The translations under genes were made by a program, and so were the position numbers. Source: Candidatus Scatomonas pullistercoris (GTDB lineage: Bacteria; Bacillota; Clostridia; Lachnospirales; Lachnospiraceae). From it: a stretch of 64,000 nucleotides of DNA. Below the pieces are notes generated by a model. The model ran no database searches, was not told where the DNA came from, and saw nothing but the letters and a program-made list of their open reading frames with translations. Shown piece by piece: positions 50,055 through 59,403 of the stretch. Position 1 is the stretch's first letter. Every line of letters begins with the position of its first letter. The DNA is taken from NCBI GenBank assembly GCA_018713515.1, contig DVOO01000009.1, positions 1 to 64,000 on the forward strand, given 5' to 3'.

Positions 50055-51119
50055 TTATGCTGCTCCGCCGAACAAAGCCATGAACAGCTTTGCCATCAGA
50101 AAACCGATGATGCCGCAGCCCGGGAAGGTAAGAATCCAGGTCATAACCATATCCTGAACAACCTTCAGGTTGATGGAAGACAGGCGTTTGACTGCGCCGA
50201 CCCCCATAATGGCGGTTGTCTTGGTGTGGGTGGTGCTGACAGGAATACCAAAAAGGGAGGAAACCAGAAGGCACAGGGAGGCCGCGATATCAGCGGAAAA
50301 GCCCTGATACTTCTCAAGCTTTACCATATCCATTCCCACGGACTTGATGATCTTCTTGCCTCCGACGCTCGTTCCCAGCCCCATGACTACAGAACAGAGT
50401 ATCATCATCCAGATCGGAAGGACCGCTCCGTCAGTAGTATCCTGCCCATTCATGAGAAAGACACCCAGAAGCAGGACGCCCATAAATTTCTGTCCGTCCT
50501 GTGCGCCGTGCATGAAAGCCGTCATGGAAGCACTGGCAATCTGTCCGTACCTGAAAAAGGTGTTGGACTTGCGGCGGTCAAAACCACGGCAGATAATTGT
50601 TGTCAGTTTACAGACAGCAAAGCCCAGCGCAAACCCCAGAAGCGCGGAGAGCAGCAGCCCGTAAATGACTTTGATCCATTCGCTGCCGTTTATGCCGGAA
50701 AGGTTTCCCTGCAGCGCAATTGCAGCGCCGGAAAGACCGGCGATCAGAGCATGGCTTTCACTGGTCGGTATGCCGAAATACCAGGCAGCTACCGCCCAGA
50801 CAACAATCGCGACCAGCGCCGCGCACAGTGCTACGAGAGCATTTCGATTGTCGCTGTTGAAGTTTACCATGTCTTTGATGGTCATGGCGACCGATGAGTT
50901 GATCAGTGTCATCACAAGCACGCCGAGAAAGTTGAAGGCTGCGGCCATTAAAATGGCGGGCTTTGCCTCCATACAGCGGGTGGTGACACAGGTTGCGATT
51001 GCGTTGGGAGCGTCTGTCCAGCCGTTGACAAATATGACGGCCAGTGTCAGAATGACAGAGACCATCAGAATGGGGTTTGATGTCACCTGCTCCCAAAAGA
51101 CTAGAAAAGATGTGTCCAT
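50055..51119 (-). CDS. PiT-family inorganic phosphate transporter
   Basis: A membrane protein of about 354 residues with the two PiT repeats. The first is FVNGWTDAPNAIATCVTTRCM near the N-terminus, the second FMHGAQDGQKFMGVLLLGV in the second half, each with GxNDxxN/GAQDGQ-type phosphate and cation site residues. The protein is a low-affinity phosphate (metal phosphate) symporter. I prefer the second ATG (third codon of the ORF) because AGGGG lies 8 bases before it and only 2 before the first. A minus-strand TATAAT (51160-51165) may be its promoter. Confidence 0.93.
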   Translation of the reverse strand: MDTSFLVFWEQVTSNPILMVSVILTLAVIFVNGWTDAPNAIATCVTTRCMEAKPAILMAAAFNFLGVLVMTLINSSVAMTIKDMVNFNSDNRNALVALCAALVAIVVWAVAAWYFGIPTSESHALIAGLSGAAIALQGNLSGINGSEWIKVIYGLLLSALLGFALGFAVCKLTTIICRGFDRRKSNTFFRYGQIASASMTAFMHGAQDGQKFMGVLLLGVFLMNGQDTTDGAVLPIWMMILCSVVMGLGTSVGGKKIIKSVGMDMVKLEKYQGFSADIAASLCLLVSSLFGIPVSTTHTKTTAIMGVGAVKRLSSINLKVVQDMVMTWILTFPGCGIIGFLMAKLFMALFGGAA

Positions 51120-51125
51120 GTTCAT

Positions 51126-51549
51126 TTCCCCTATTCATGAGTGGTAATATTGCAGACTTATTATATCATGGTTTGTTAAGAAATGGAAAAGAAAAACGAA
51201 AATTTAAGTAAAAAAATGTCGCGTTCTATTTGATCTGTGAAAGAACGGAAAGAGATCTGACTGTCAATGAAGAGGTTTTTAATAAAAAAATAAAAAACAG
51301 ACGGTTGACGGTGGATAATTTCTATATAATAATGAATAGGATCAAACAGGGAAAAGAGAAGTGAAAAAAGGAGGGCCAGCACTCCTGCAGGAGTACTGGC
51401 ATATGAAAAAGAAAATTATATATGAAAAAGTCAGTAAGCTTTTATTTGCTATAATCTTACAGAAGAAGTATGAGAAAAGTGTGATTGGGCTTTGAAAGAT
51501 TTGTGAAAAGTTTGTTGACAAAATATGAACAAACGAAAGATGGTGAACT
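51126..51549. other. AT-rich intergenic region with one inverted repeat
   Basis: This 424-base gap has no gene I can support. It contains the PiT promoter region, poly-A/T tracts, and a hairpin (GCCAGCACTCC with a near-perfect complement, 51375-51400) followed on the minus strand by TTTTTT, so it may terminate antisense transcripts or be part of a small RNA. TATAAT at 51450-51455 and TTGACA at 51515-51520 are possible promoter elements of the next gene but have poor partners. A 30-codon ORF at 51403 lacks a ribosome site. Confidence 0.4.
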
Positions 51550-53355
51550 GTGAAGTATTTTTTGAAATCGGCAAGGGAGATCCTGAAAAAGAATTTTATC
51601 AGCCTGTTTCTGTTTGAACTGACATTCCGGGTGCTTACGGCGGTTTTTCTCCTGCGGGCGGGGAACCGGATTATTGACCTCCTTCTGGAGTATCAGGGTT
51701 TCAGCTATCTGACCATGGATAATTATGAACAGTTTATAACACATCCGCTGACGATTCTGACTGCGGCCGGTATTCTGCTCCTGGTTTTCCTGGGCGTTTT
51801 GTTTGAGACATGCGGGATTCTGGCCTGCTTTGAGAGAAGCTGGAGAAAGGAAAAGATCACGCTGCCGGGGATAGTCCGTTCCGCCCTGAAGGGAGGTCTC
51901 CGCTTTATACGGAAATATCCCCTGCGGTGGATTCTGTATATGGCCGGCTGCACGCCATTTCTTACCCTCCATCTTGTTATATGGGAGATGACCAGAGCCA
52001 AGCTGGCGGCGGTGACACTGCAGAAGCTGGCGGCGGCGGTTCCCGTATGGGCGCTGGCGGTGATCCTGACGGTAATCTTTACAGCATCCATGTTTTTTTC
52101 TTTTACGATGCCCCAGAGACTTCTTCGGCTGGAGGAGGGGAAAACGGTGCGGGAGGATACCAGGTCGGCACTCCGGGGATGTTTTGGCCGCAGAATCGGC
52201 TGCGCCCTGCTGGTTCAGGTGCTGGCCTTTGCGCTGGTGCTGGTCCTGTTTCTGGCTGCAGTTGCAGTCATGACAGCGGCAGTAAAATTTGGACGAAGTC
52301 CCGGCAGTGCGGTCAGCGCCGTCCTGGTATACGGCAGATGGATTCGTCTGACAGCGGGGATGGCGGCAGGCGCAGTGGGTATGACGGCCGCGCTTCTGTA
52401 TCTGTATACGTTTTTTGCCCGGTCGGACAAAACGGAAAAGTCAGCCGCGCCGCAGGAGAAACGTGGACGGCTCATGCAGTTTTTTGCAAAGCCCAGGATG
52501 GTCAGCCTGCTGACCGCCCTGATTATACTGGCCGAAAGTCTGTTTGTCCTGCTGCTTATGCGGGAGAGCATCCTGGACAAAACTGCGGGCCGGGGAAGTA
52601 CGGAAGTGACTGCGCACAGAGGAGGAGCCAGAGTTGCGCCGGAAAATACCATCAGTGCTCTGGAAGCGGCCGTGGATGCGCTGGCCGATTATGCGGAAAT
52701 TGATGTGCAGGAAACAAAGGACGGAGAGATTGTCCTGCTGCACGATACAAATCTGCAGCGGGTCACAGGGCTGAACGCCAATATCTGGGATCTGACCTAC
52801 GAAGAGGTCAGCCAGCTGGATGCCGGAATCAAGTTTCATAAAAAGTTCAGAGGGGAGAAAATACCAACCCTGGCGGAGGCGCTGGAATGCTGCCAGGGCA
52901 GAATCCGGCTGAACATTGAGCTGAAGTATAACGGTCACAATGCGCAGATTGTTCCCAAAGTCCTGAAAATTATAGAAGAGTACGGGTTTGAGGAGAATTG
53001 TGTGGTCACTTCCATGAATTATAAGTATCTGGAGCAGATTAAAGAGCTGAATCCCGGCATAGTAACGGGCTACACACTTTCTATGGTATACGGCAATCTG
53101 TCACAGATGACGGCGGCGGACTTCTTCAGCGTAAAGCACACGTATCTGAACAGCATTTTCGTCCGGAGAGCCCATGCCCTGGGAAAGGAAGTCTGTGCCT
53201 GGACGCTGAATTACCAGGGGGATATTCAGCAGATGATTGACTGCGGCGTAGATAACATTATCACGGATGATCCGGAGCTGGTCCGGAAGGTAATTCTGGG
53301 AGAAGTGGAGGCCAATCCCTCTTACTGGGATCTGCTGAACTATGCGCTGCGGTAG
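51550..53355 (+). CDS. Membrane glycerophosphodiester phosphodiesterase
   Basis: A 601-residue protein. Residues 1-350 form a membrane domain with about seven hydrophobic segments (the GPDPase_memb type). Residues 355-590 are a GDPD barrel with TAHRGGARVAPENTISALEAA, EIDVQETKDGEIVLLHDTNLQRVTG, IRLNIELKYN and CAWTLNYQGDIQQMIDCGVDNIITDDPEL, containing the catalytic histidines and metal ligands. It hydrolyses glycerophosphodiesters or lipoteichoic acid-like polymers outside the membrane. It starts at GTG, and GATGGTG precedes it weakly. Length fits the long membrane class. Confidence 0.92.
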   Translation: MKYFLKSAREILKKNFISLFLFELTFRVLTAVFLLRAGNRIIDLLLEYQGFSYLTMDNYEQFITHPLTILTAAGILLLVFLGVLFETCGILACFERSWRKEKITLPGIVRSALKGGLRFIRKYPLRWILYMAGCTPFLTLHLVIWEMTRAKLAAVTLQKLAAAVPVWALAVILTVIFTASMFFSFTMPQRLLRLEEGKTVREDTRSALRGCFGRRIGCALLVQVLAFALVLVLFLAAVAVMTAAVKFGRSPGSAVSAVLVYGRWIRLTAGMAAGAVGMTAALLYLYTFFARSDKTEKSAAPQEKRGRLMQFFAKPRMVSLLTALIILAESLFVLLLMRESILDKTAGRGSTEVTAHRGGARVAPENTISALEAAVDALADYAEIDVQETKDGEIVLLHDTNLQRVTGLNANIWDLTYEEVSQLDAGIKFHKKFRGEKIPTLAEALECCQGRIRLNIELKYNGHNAQIVPKVLKIIEEYGFEENCVVTSMNYKYLEQIKELNPGIVTGYTLSMVYGNLSQMTAADFFSVKHTYLNSIFVRRAHALGKEVCAWTLNYQGDIQQMIDCGVDNIITDDPELVRKVILGEVEANPSYWDLLNYALR

Positions 53356-53372
53356 AGCCGGAGCATCCGGGG

Positions 53373-53402
53373 TTGCCCTGGCAGGGCCGTCTGTGCTATA
53401 AT
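53373..53402 (+). promoter_or_regulatory. Extended -10 promoter of the SEDS gene
   Basis: TTGCCC, 18 bases, TATAAT preceded by TGC (extended -10), ending 22 bases before the start codon of the next gene. Confidence 0.55.
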
Positions 53403-53424
53403 CAGAAAAACGGGGAGTGAGTTT

Positions 53425-54582
53425 ATGCGGGAAATGACTGCGGAAAGAGCAGTTCGCAGCCGCAGAAAAAGGGGATATTACGATTATAATCTGCTGGCTG
53501 TTGTAATTATTTTAATCTGTTTCGGGCTTATGATGCTGTACAGTGCCAGTGCCTATGAGGCTTCCAATACTTTTGGCGATGACATGTACTATTTTGGGCG
53601 CCAGGCGGTGATCAGCGCAGGAGCGGTTGCCATGGCGCTGATCGTATCAAGGATCGATTACCACGTGTTTATGAAGTGGTCGCCGCTTCTGTATGTGCTG
53701 GCGTTGGTTCTGATGGCGATGGTCAAGTTTACCCCCCTGGGTGTCTCCGCAGGAGGCGCCAGACGCTGGCTGAATCTGGGCATGCAGTTCCAGCCGTCAG
53801 AGATCGCCAAGATCGCCGTGATCCTTTTTATTCCTTATGTGATCCTGAAGATGGGCAAACAGGCGAAGCGGGCCAAGGCGACGGTTGTGCTTCTGGTACT
53901 GGGCCTGCTGCAGGCGGGTGAAGCGTATCTGTTTACAGAGAATCTGAGTACGGCCATTATTATTATGGCCATCAGCTGCGTGATTATCTTCCTGTCGCAT
54001 CCCAGGACAAGGCCCTTTCTGCTGATCCTTCTGATAGCGGCGGCGGTTATTGCGGCAGTTTTGTTTTTCCTTTATCAGAACGTGGAGAGCAGCACGGACT
54101 TCCGGTTAAACCGGGTGCTGACCTGGCTGCATCCGGAGGATCATCAGGATTCCGGAGGCTATCAGGTACTGCAGGCTCTGTATGCCATTGGTTCGGGAGG
54201 ATTTTTCGGTAAAGGTCTGGGAAACAGTACCCAGAAGCTGACCAGGATCCCGGAAGCGCAGAACGACATGATCTTTTCCATTGTCTGCGAGGAGCTGGGG
54301 CTGTTCGGCGCGATTATTCTTCTTCTGCTGTTCGGATACCTTCTGTACCGGCTGTTCTTTATTGCACAGAATGCGCCGGATCTGTACGGAACGCTGATCG
54401 TCAGCGGTATTTTCGCGCATATTGCCCTGCAGGTAATTCTGAATATCTGTGTGGTTTTAAATGTAATTCCCACCACAGGCGTTACGCTTCCCTTTGTCAG
54501 CTACGGGGGGACATCGATTTTGTTCCTGATGGCAGAAATAGGGGTGGCGCTGGGGGTGGCCAGGCGGATCCGGCTGGAATAG
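53425..54582 (+). CDS. SEDS-family peptidoglycan glycosyltransferase (FtsW/RodA/SpoVE)
   Basis: A 385-residue protein with ten membrane segments. Motifs are LMMLYSASAYEA, RWLNLGMQFQPSEIAKIAVILF, the loop DSGGYQVLQALYAIGSGGFFGKGLGNSTQK, and IPTTGVTLPFVSYGGTSILF. SEDS proteins polymerise peptidoglycan from lipid II. A short cytosolic N-terminus and the FVSYGGTS motif do not by themselves distinguish FtsW from RodA. No cognate class B penicillin-binding protein is adjacent. The GGGGAGTGAGTTT site precedes the ATG. Two copies of a structured repeat follow at once. Confidence 0.92.
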   Translation: MREMTAERAVRSRRKRGYYDYNLLAVVIILICFGLMMLYSASAYEASNTFGDDMYYFGRQAVISAGAVAMALIVSRIDYHVFMKWSPLLYVLALVLMAMVKFTPLGVSAGGARRWLNLGMQFQPSEIAKIAVILFIPYVILKMGKQAKRAKATVVLLVLGLLQAGEAYLFTENLSTAIIIMAISCVIIFLSHPRTRPFLLILLIAAAVIAAVLFFLYQNVESSTDFRLNRVLTWLHPEDHQDSGGYQVLQALYAIGSGGFFGKGLGNSTQKLTRIPEAQNDMIFSIVCEELGLFGAIILLLLFGYLLYRLFFIAQNAPDLYGTLIVSGIFAHIALQVILNICVVLNVIPTTGVTLPFVSYGGTSILFLMAEIGVALGVARRIRLE

Positions 54583-54696
54583 CCGCCGAGTGAATTCGCA
54601 GTACGGGCTGCGCCCTGCCTGCTCATTCACCCGGTCCCGTCCAATGTCTGCACGCCGCGGCATGCCGGCATGCCGCGGCATCCAGCCGCTGTCCGG
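54581..54696. repeat. 116-bp structured repeat, copy 1
   Basis: Identical over 116 bases to copy 2, 167 bases further on. It starts at the stop codon of the SEDS gene. It contains GTGAAT...ATTCAC arms around an inner hairpin (CGGGC-TGC-GCCC), and a perfect 26-bp palindrome built on GCCGCGGCATGCC. It encodes only spurious ORFs on both strands. Likely a dispersed, palindromic intergenic repeat; it may also terminate the upstream gene. Confidence 0.9.
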
Positions 54697-54747
54697 TCCG
54701 GAAAGTTTTTTATAAAAGCTGGCTGCTTCGGGGATTCCCCCTGCCGC

Positions 54748-54863
54748 AGCCGCCGAGTGAATTCGCAGTACGGGCTGCGCCCTGCCTGCTCATTCACCCG
54801 GTCCCGTCCAATGTCTGCACGCCGCGGCATGCCGGCATGCCGCGGCATCCAGCCGCTGTCCGG
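54748..54863. repeat. 116-bp structured repeat, copy 2
   Basis: An exact second copy, separated from the first by 51 unique bases. Both copies are followed by a run containing TTTTATAAAA. The acpP promoter begins 20 bases after this copy. Perfect identity suggests recent duplication or gene conversion. Confidence 0.9.
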
Positions 54864-54882
54864 GACTTTTATAAAAAATGTG

Positions 54883-54925
54883 TTGACAAATGGGGTATTA
54901 ACCATTACACTTTGATTGTCAAATT
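54883..54925 (+). promoter_or_regulatory. acpP promoter with FabT-like operator
   Basis: TTGACA (54883-54888), 17 bases, TACACT (54906-54911), running straight into CTTTGATTGTCAAATT (54910-54925), a near-perfect match to the FabT consensus TTTGATTATCAAA with dyad TTTGA-TTG-TCAAA. The same arrangement occurs at fabH. This links acpP to the distant fab operon. Confidence 0.75.
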
Positions 54926-54955
54926 AATTTGGAACAAATTGGAGGAAAGAGATTC

Positions 54956-55189
54956 ATGTTGGAGAAAATGCGTCAGATCCTCGCTGAGCAGTTTAACTGC
55001 GAAGAGGATTCTATCACGGAAGAGACAAATTTTAAAGATGATCTGGGAGCCGATTCACTGGACCTGTTTGAGTTGGTGATGGCGCTGGAGGAGGAGTACT
55101 CCATTGAGATTCCGGCGGATGATCTGACAAATCTGACAACTGTAGGCGATGTAATTGAGTATTTGAAGGACAAAGGTGTGGAGGCATAA
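54956..55189 (+). CDS. acpP: Acyl carrier protein
   Basis: A 77-residue ACP: MLEKMRQILAEQFNCEEDSITEETNFKDDLGADSLDLFELVMALEEEYSIEIPADDLTNLTTVGDVIEYL. The phosphopantetheine serine is in GADSLDLFEL. The start is the ATG after GGAGGAAAGAGATTC, nine codons inside the ORF track. It is the only ACP gene in the window and lies 35 kb from the fab operon, but its promoter shares the operon's FabT-like operator. The next gene follows after 76 bases. Confidence 0.97.
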   Translation: MLEKMRQILAEQFNCEEDSITEETNFKDDLGADSLDLFELVMALEEEYSIEIPADDLTNLTTVGDVIEYLKDKGVEA

Positions 55190-55265
55190 ATCCACACCTT
55201 TATCTCTTTACCGGCAAAGGCTGCGGGACGGCGCCGATGCAGGGGGAACGGAAGGAGGTATTCGG

Positions 55266-56036
55266 ATGAGTGTTGCATATTTGAAACAGATACTTACGGG
55301 CAGCAGGGATATTGTGTGCCTGCTGGGCCGGGCGCCCGCGATTGCGGGAGGCTGCGATTTTTACCGGGAGGATTATGCCTATGAGATTGAGACAAAGTAC
55401 GGGCGTTCTCCGGGAGAGATTTTTTCGAGCTCTTTTTTTATCAATCGTCCGAAGGCCTTTTATGAATGTTACCGGGAAGAAGTCCTGAAAAGGCGGGGCG
55501 GCCCGGATGCCTGTAATTACGCCCTGAAAAGGATGGAGGAGGACGGCCGCCTGCTGGGGATCATCACAAGAGGCTTTTTTAACCATTCAAGGATGGTGGG
55601 ATGCAAAAATGTGATCCAGCTGTACGGAAATATTGATGCGAATACCTGTCCCCACTGCGGGAAAGTTTACGATGCCGACTACATCCTGGAGCATACGCCG
55701 CTTCCCTGCTGCGAGAACTGCGGTTCCCTGATCCATCCCGGCATTGCTCTTCAGGGGGAAATACTGGACAATCTGCAGATCACCAGGGCGGCAGACCTGA
55801 TCGCGAGAGCAAGGGTTCTGCTGGTGCTGGGCACCAGCCTGCACTCAACCCTGGGTGAGCTGGTAAAGTATTTTAAGGGCTCTTTTCTTGCTGTAGTCAA
55901 CAGCGTGGAAGAGTTCGCAGATCATAAGGCCGACTGCTTCTGCGCCGGCAATGTGGCGGAGATCATGGGAGAGGCGTATCCGGGGCATCATCCCATTGGC
56001 GGAGCCGAAACAATAGAAAAGGACAGGAGAATGTGA
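55266..56036 (+). CDS. Sir2-like protein without catalytic residues
   Basis: A 256-residue protein with the Sir2 deacylase layout: an NAD-binding start ([20 protein letters not shown]), the zinc module [15 protein letters not shown]...CENCG, and [17 protein letters not shown] near the end. All active-site motifs are altered: the GAGxS loop reads LGRAPA, TQNIDxLH is [11 protein letters not shown], and the catalytic histidine is tyrosine (QLYGN, Y120). Zinc cysteines are kept. It is therefore probably not a deacylase. Start ATG after GGAAGGAGGTATTCGG. It ends one base before gltX, suggesting co-expression with translation genes. Confidence 0.75.
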   Translation: MSVAYLKQILTGSRDIVCLLGRAPAIAGGCDFYREDYAYEIETKYGRSPGEIFSSSFFINRPKAFYECYREEVLKRRGGPDACNYALKRMEEDGRLLGIITRGFFNHSRMVGCKNVIQLYGNIDANTCPHCGKVYDADYILEHTPLPCCENCGSLIHPGIALQGEILDNLQITRAADLIARARVLLVLGTSLHSTLGELVKYFKGSFLAVVNSVEEFADHKADCFCAGNVAEIMGEAYPGHHPIGGAETIEKDRRM

Positions 56037-56037
56037 C

Positions 56038-57489
56038 ATGAGTACAACAGTTAGAACAAGATTTGCGCCCAGCCCCACAGGCAGAATGCATGTGGGAAAT
56101 CTGCGGACGGCGCTGTATGCATATCTGATCGCGAAGCACGCGGGAGGACAGTTTATTCTGCGGATTGAAGATACGGACCAGGAACGATTTATGGAGGGCG
56201 CCCTGGATATTATCCGGCACACCCTGCGGGAGACAGGACTTTTCCACGATGAAGGTCCGGATAAGGACGGGGGTGTGGGCCCCTATGTGCAGAGTGAACG
56301 CTGCCGGCAGGGAATCTATATGAAATACGCGAAGCAGCTGATCGAGCAGGGAGACGCTTATTACTGTTTCTGCGACAAGGAGAGGCTGGAATCCCTTCGC
56401 ACAAATGTGGCCGGAAAGGATATTGTGGTGTACGACAAGCACTGCCTGCATCTTTCGAAAGAGGAGATCGAGGCCAATCTGGCCGCCGGAAAGCCTTACG
56501 TAATCCGCATGAATATGCCCACAGAAGGGACTACAAGCTTCCACGATGAAATATACGGGAATATCACTGTAGACAATGCGGAGCTGGATGATATGATCCT
56601 GATTAAATCGGACGGCTATCCCACCTATAATTTTGCCAATGTGGTGGACGACCATCTTATGGGGATTACCCATGTGGTCAGAGGAAATGAATACCTGTCT
56701 TCCACACCCAAGTACAACCGGATTTATGAGGCCTTTGGCTGGGAGATTCCGGTTTATGTCCACTGTCCGCTGATCACCAACGAAGAACATCAGAAGCTCA
56801 GCAAGAGAAGCGGGCATTCTTCCTATGAAGATCTGATTGATCAGGGGTTCCTGACGGAAGCGGTGGTGAATTTTGTGGCGCTGCTGGGCTGGAGCCCTGC
56901 GGAGGACCGGGAGATCTACAGCCTGCAGGAGCTGGTGGAGGCATTTGATTACACCCGGATCAGCAAATCCCCGGCCGTCTTTGACATGACCAAGCTGAAA
57001 TGGATGAACGGCGAATATATGAAGGCCATGGACGAGGAGGAATTCTATGAAAGAGCGCTTCCTTATATGCAGAAGGCCGTATCCAAAGATTACGACTTCC
57101 GCAGGCTGGCGGCCATGGTCAAGACAAGAATTGAAATTTTTCCGGATATCCCGGAACTGCTGGATTTCTTCGAGGCAGTGCCGGAGTATGACAGCTCCAT
57201 GTACAGGCATAAAAAGATGAAAACAACGGAGGAAACATCGCTGGCTGTTCTGCAGGATACCCTTCCGATCCTGGAAGCCCAGGAGGATTACAGCAATGAT
57301 GCGCTGTTTGCGGTGTTATCGGCCTATGGCGCTGAAAAAGGGTACAAAACGGGGTATATTATGTGGCCGCTGCGTACCGCGCTGTCCGGCAAGCAGACGA
57401 CACCGGCGGGAGCAACGGAAATTATGGAGATCCTGGGAAGGGATGAGACTGTGCGGAGAATCCGCGCGGCCATTGAGAAGCTCAGCTGA
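56038..57489 (+). CDS. gltX: Glutamate-tRNA ligase
   Basis: A 483-residue class I aminoacyl-tRNA synthetase. The HIGH motif is [19 protein letters not shown] and the KMSKS motif is [12 protein letters not shown] near residue 252. Zinc-type cysteines of the bacterial enzyme ([10 protein letters not shown]) are partly present. The C-terminal anticodon domain is complete. It charges tRNA-Glu. Start ATG one base after the Sir2-like stop and stop overlapping the helicase start (TGATG), so all three genes are probably coupled. No T-box is seen. Confidence 0.96.
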   Translation: MSTTVRTRFAPSPTGRMHVGNLRTALYAYLIAKHAGGQFILRIEDTDQERFMEGALDIIRHTLRETGLFHDEGPDKDGGVGPYVQSERCRQGIYMKYAKQLIEQGDAYYCFCDKERLESLRTNVAGKDIVVYDKHCLHLSKEEIEANLAAGKPYVIRMNMPTEGTTSFHDEIYGNITVDNAELDDMILIKSDGYPTYNFANVVDDHLMGITHVVRGNEYLSSTPKYNRIYEAFGWEIPVYVHCPLITNEEHQKLSKRSGHSSYEDLIDQGFLTEAVVNFVALLGWSPAEDREIYSLQELVEAFDYTRISKSPAVFDMTKLKWMNGEYMKAMDEEEFYERALPYMQKAVSKDYDFRRLAAMVKTRIEIFPDIPELLDFFEAVPEYDSSMYRHKKMKTTEETSLAVLQDTLPILEAQEDYSNDALFAVLSAYGAEKGYKTGYIMWPLRTALSGKQTTPAGATEIMEILGRDETVRRIRAAIEKLS

Positions 57490-59330
57490 TGCAGTATAAC
57501 GAAGCACAGAAAAGGGCGGTTGCCCACGGAGAGGGGCCCATGCTGGTACTGGCGGGCCCCGGATCCGGAAAAACAGCAGTGATCACAGGGCGAACGGCCC
57601 GGCTGGTTCGGGAGGGCGTTCCGGCCTCCCGGATTCTGGTTGTAACCTTTACAAGAGCAGCGGCCGCGGAAATGAAAAGCCGCTTTCTGAAACTGGCAGG
57701 TTCGTCAGCCGGCCAGGTCACTTTCGGCACCTTTCACGGTGTGTTCTACGGGATTCTCCGCAATGTTTACCATATTAACGGGAATAATATTTTAAGTGAG
57801 GAAGAAAAGAAAAGGCTTCTTCTGGAACTTTTGGACCAGTTCTGTCCGGATGAAGAGAGGGATCCGGAACTGCCTTCCGGAGTGGCCAGGGAGATCAGCA
57901 CGGTCAAGTGCGGACGGATCGAGGTGGAACATTTTTACTCCTCGCTGTTGCCGGAGCAGGATTTTCGCAGGGTTTACCGGGAATACAGGAAATGGATGCG
58001 GGAAAAGCGAAAGCTGGATTTTGATGATATTATGGCGGAGTGCTACGGCCTGTTCCGGAGACATCCGGAAATTCTGGCCATGTGGCAGAGAAAATTCCAG
58101 TATATTCTGGTGGATGAATTTCAGGATATCAGTCCGATCCAGTACGATGTAGTGAAAATGCTGGCTGCTCCTGAAAATAATCTTTTCATTGTGGGAGATG
58201 ATGATCAGTCCATCTACCGTTTTCGGGGTGCCAGCCCGGAGATTATGCTGAACTTTCCAAAGGATTATCCCGGGGCAGAGGTGGTTCAGTTAAATATCAA
58301 TTACCGCTGTACCAGGGAAATACTGGAGACTGCAGGAAAACTGATCCAAAAAAACAGCAGGCGTTTTCCGAAAAGCCTGGAGGCGGCGGGAGAGAGAGGA
58401 GAACCGGTGAGACTTTTTGGCTTTGCGGACAGCAGAGAGGAGATGGAGGCCGCAGTCAGGGAGATCCGACGGGACATGGAGAAGGGAGAGCCGCCGGAGG
58501 AGGCTGCCCTTCTGTTCCGGACGAATCTGGGATGCCGGCAGGCCGTGGAGCAGCTGATGGCCTACCAGATTCCTTTTGTCATGCGTGACAGGATTCCCTG
58601 TATTTTTGATCACTGGATTGCAAAGCAGATCTGCGCCTATCTGCGGCTGGGAGCCGGAAGCCGCCGGAGAAGCGATTTCCTCCTGACGGCCAATAAACCC
58701 AACCGTTATCTGTCCCGGGAGGCGTTTGCAGATCCGGAGATTTCTTTTGAAGACCTGTACCGGTTCTATGAAGACAAGCACTGGATGACAGAGAGGATTG
58801 AAAAGCTGGAGGCTGATATTCTGGCCCTGGGCCATCTGGCGCCTTTCGGCGCCATCCAGTATATCCGGAAAATTATCGGATACGAAACGTATCTGCGGGA
58901 ATATGCGGCCGAGCGGAGGATTCCTCCGGAGGAGCTGATCCGGGTACTGGAAGAACTCAGTGACAGCGCCCGGGGCTTCGACAGCGGGGAAGACTGGTTT
59001 CAGCATATGAATGAGTACCGGGAGCAGCTGGAGAGGCATTCCGGAAAAAACGCGGCAGAACAGAAGGGAGTCGCGCTTTCTACCCTTCACGGAGCCAAAG
59101 GAATGGAATATGACAGAGTATACATTCTGGATGTCTGCGAGGGCGTGATCCCCTGGCACAAGGCAGTTCTGCCGGAGGATCTGGAAGAGGAGCGGAGGAT
59201 GTTTTATGTGGGAATGACAAGAGCCAGGAAGAAGCTCTGGCTGTCCTGGGCGGAGAGCCGTATGGGAAAAGCGGCGGAACCCTCCCGCTTTTTAAAAGAA
59301 ATTTTCGGCTCCGGCCCATTATCCCGCTGA
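57489..59330 (+). CDS. UvrD/PcrA-like ATP-dependent DNA helicase
   Basis: A 613-residue superfamily I helicase. Motifs in order are AGPGSGKTAVITGR (I), RILVVTFTRAAAAEM (Ia), ILVDEFQDI (II), VGDDDQSIYRFRGA (III), NINYRCTREIL (IV), STLHGAKGMEYDRVYIL (V) and EERRMFYVGMTRARKKLWLSWA (VI). It is about 100 residues shorter than UvrD/PcrA and lacks the C-terminal tail that in PcrA binds RNA polymerase. It is common in Clostridia as a second UvrD-like helicase. Its start overlaps the gltX stop. Confidence 0.93.
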   Translation: MQYNEAQKRAVAHGEGPMLVLAGPGSGKTAVITGRTARLVREGVPASRILVVTFTRAAAAEMKSRFLKLAGSSAGQVTFGTFHGVFYGILRNVYHINGNNILSEEEKKRLLLELLDQFCPDEERDPELPSGVAREISTVKCGRIEVEHFYSSLLPEQDFRRVYREYRKWMREKRKLDFDDIMAECYGLFRRHPEILAMWQRKFQYILVDEFQDISPIQYDVVKMLAAPENNLFIVGDDDQSIYRFRGASPEIMLNFPKDYPGAEVVQLNINYRCTREILETAGKLIQKNSRRFPKSLEAAGERGEPVRLFGFADSREEMEAAVREIRRDMEKGEPPEEAALLFRTNLGCRQAVEQLMAYQIPFVMRDRIPCIFDHWIAKQICAYLRLGAGSRRRSDFLLTANKPNRYLSREAFADPEISFEDLYRFYEDKHWMTERIEKLEADILALGHLAPFGAIQYIRKIIGYETYLREYAAERRIPPEELIRVLEELSDSARGFDSGEDWFQHMNEYREQLERHSGKNAAEQKGVALSTLHGAKGMEYDRVYILDVCEGVIPWHKAVLPEDLEEERRMFYVGMTRARKKLWLSWAESRMGKAAEPSRFLKEIFGSGPLSR

Positions 59331-59403
59331 CAGCCGTATGGTTTGCAGATCCGGAGGAAATACTCCAAAGAAAAGAACAGATTACCGAAAAGGAGGCAGC
59401 GCT

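Noticed and set aside
51403-51495. 30-codon ORF before the GDPD gene
   Set aside because: No ribosome site at usable spacing; lies in AT-rich promoter DNA.
54581-54863. CRISPR array
   Set aside because: Only two long copies with one 51-base interval, internal palindromes, and no cas genes.
54627-54915. ORFs on both strands in the repeat region (MPRHAGMPRRADIG...)
   Set aside because: They arise from the 116-bp repeat copies and the palindrome; the same translation appears twice and there is no ribosome site.
55189-56038. T-box or other riboswitch for gltX
   Set aside because: gltX follows the Sir2-like gene by one base, leaving no leader, and no T-box sequence was seen upstream.
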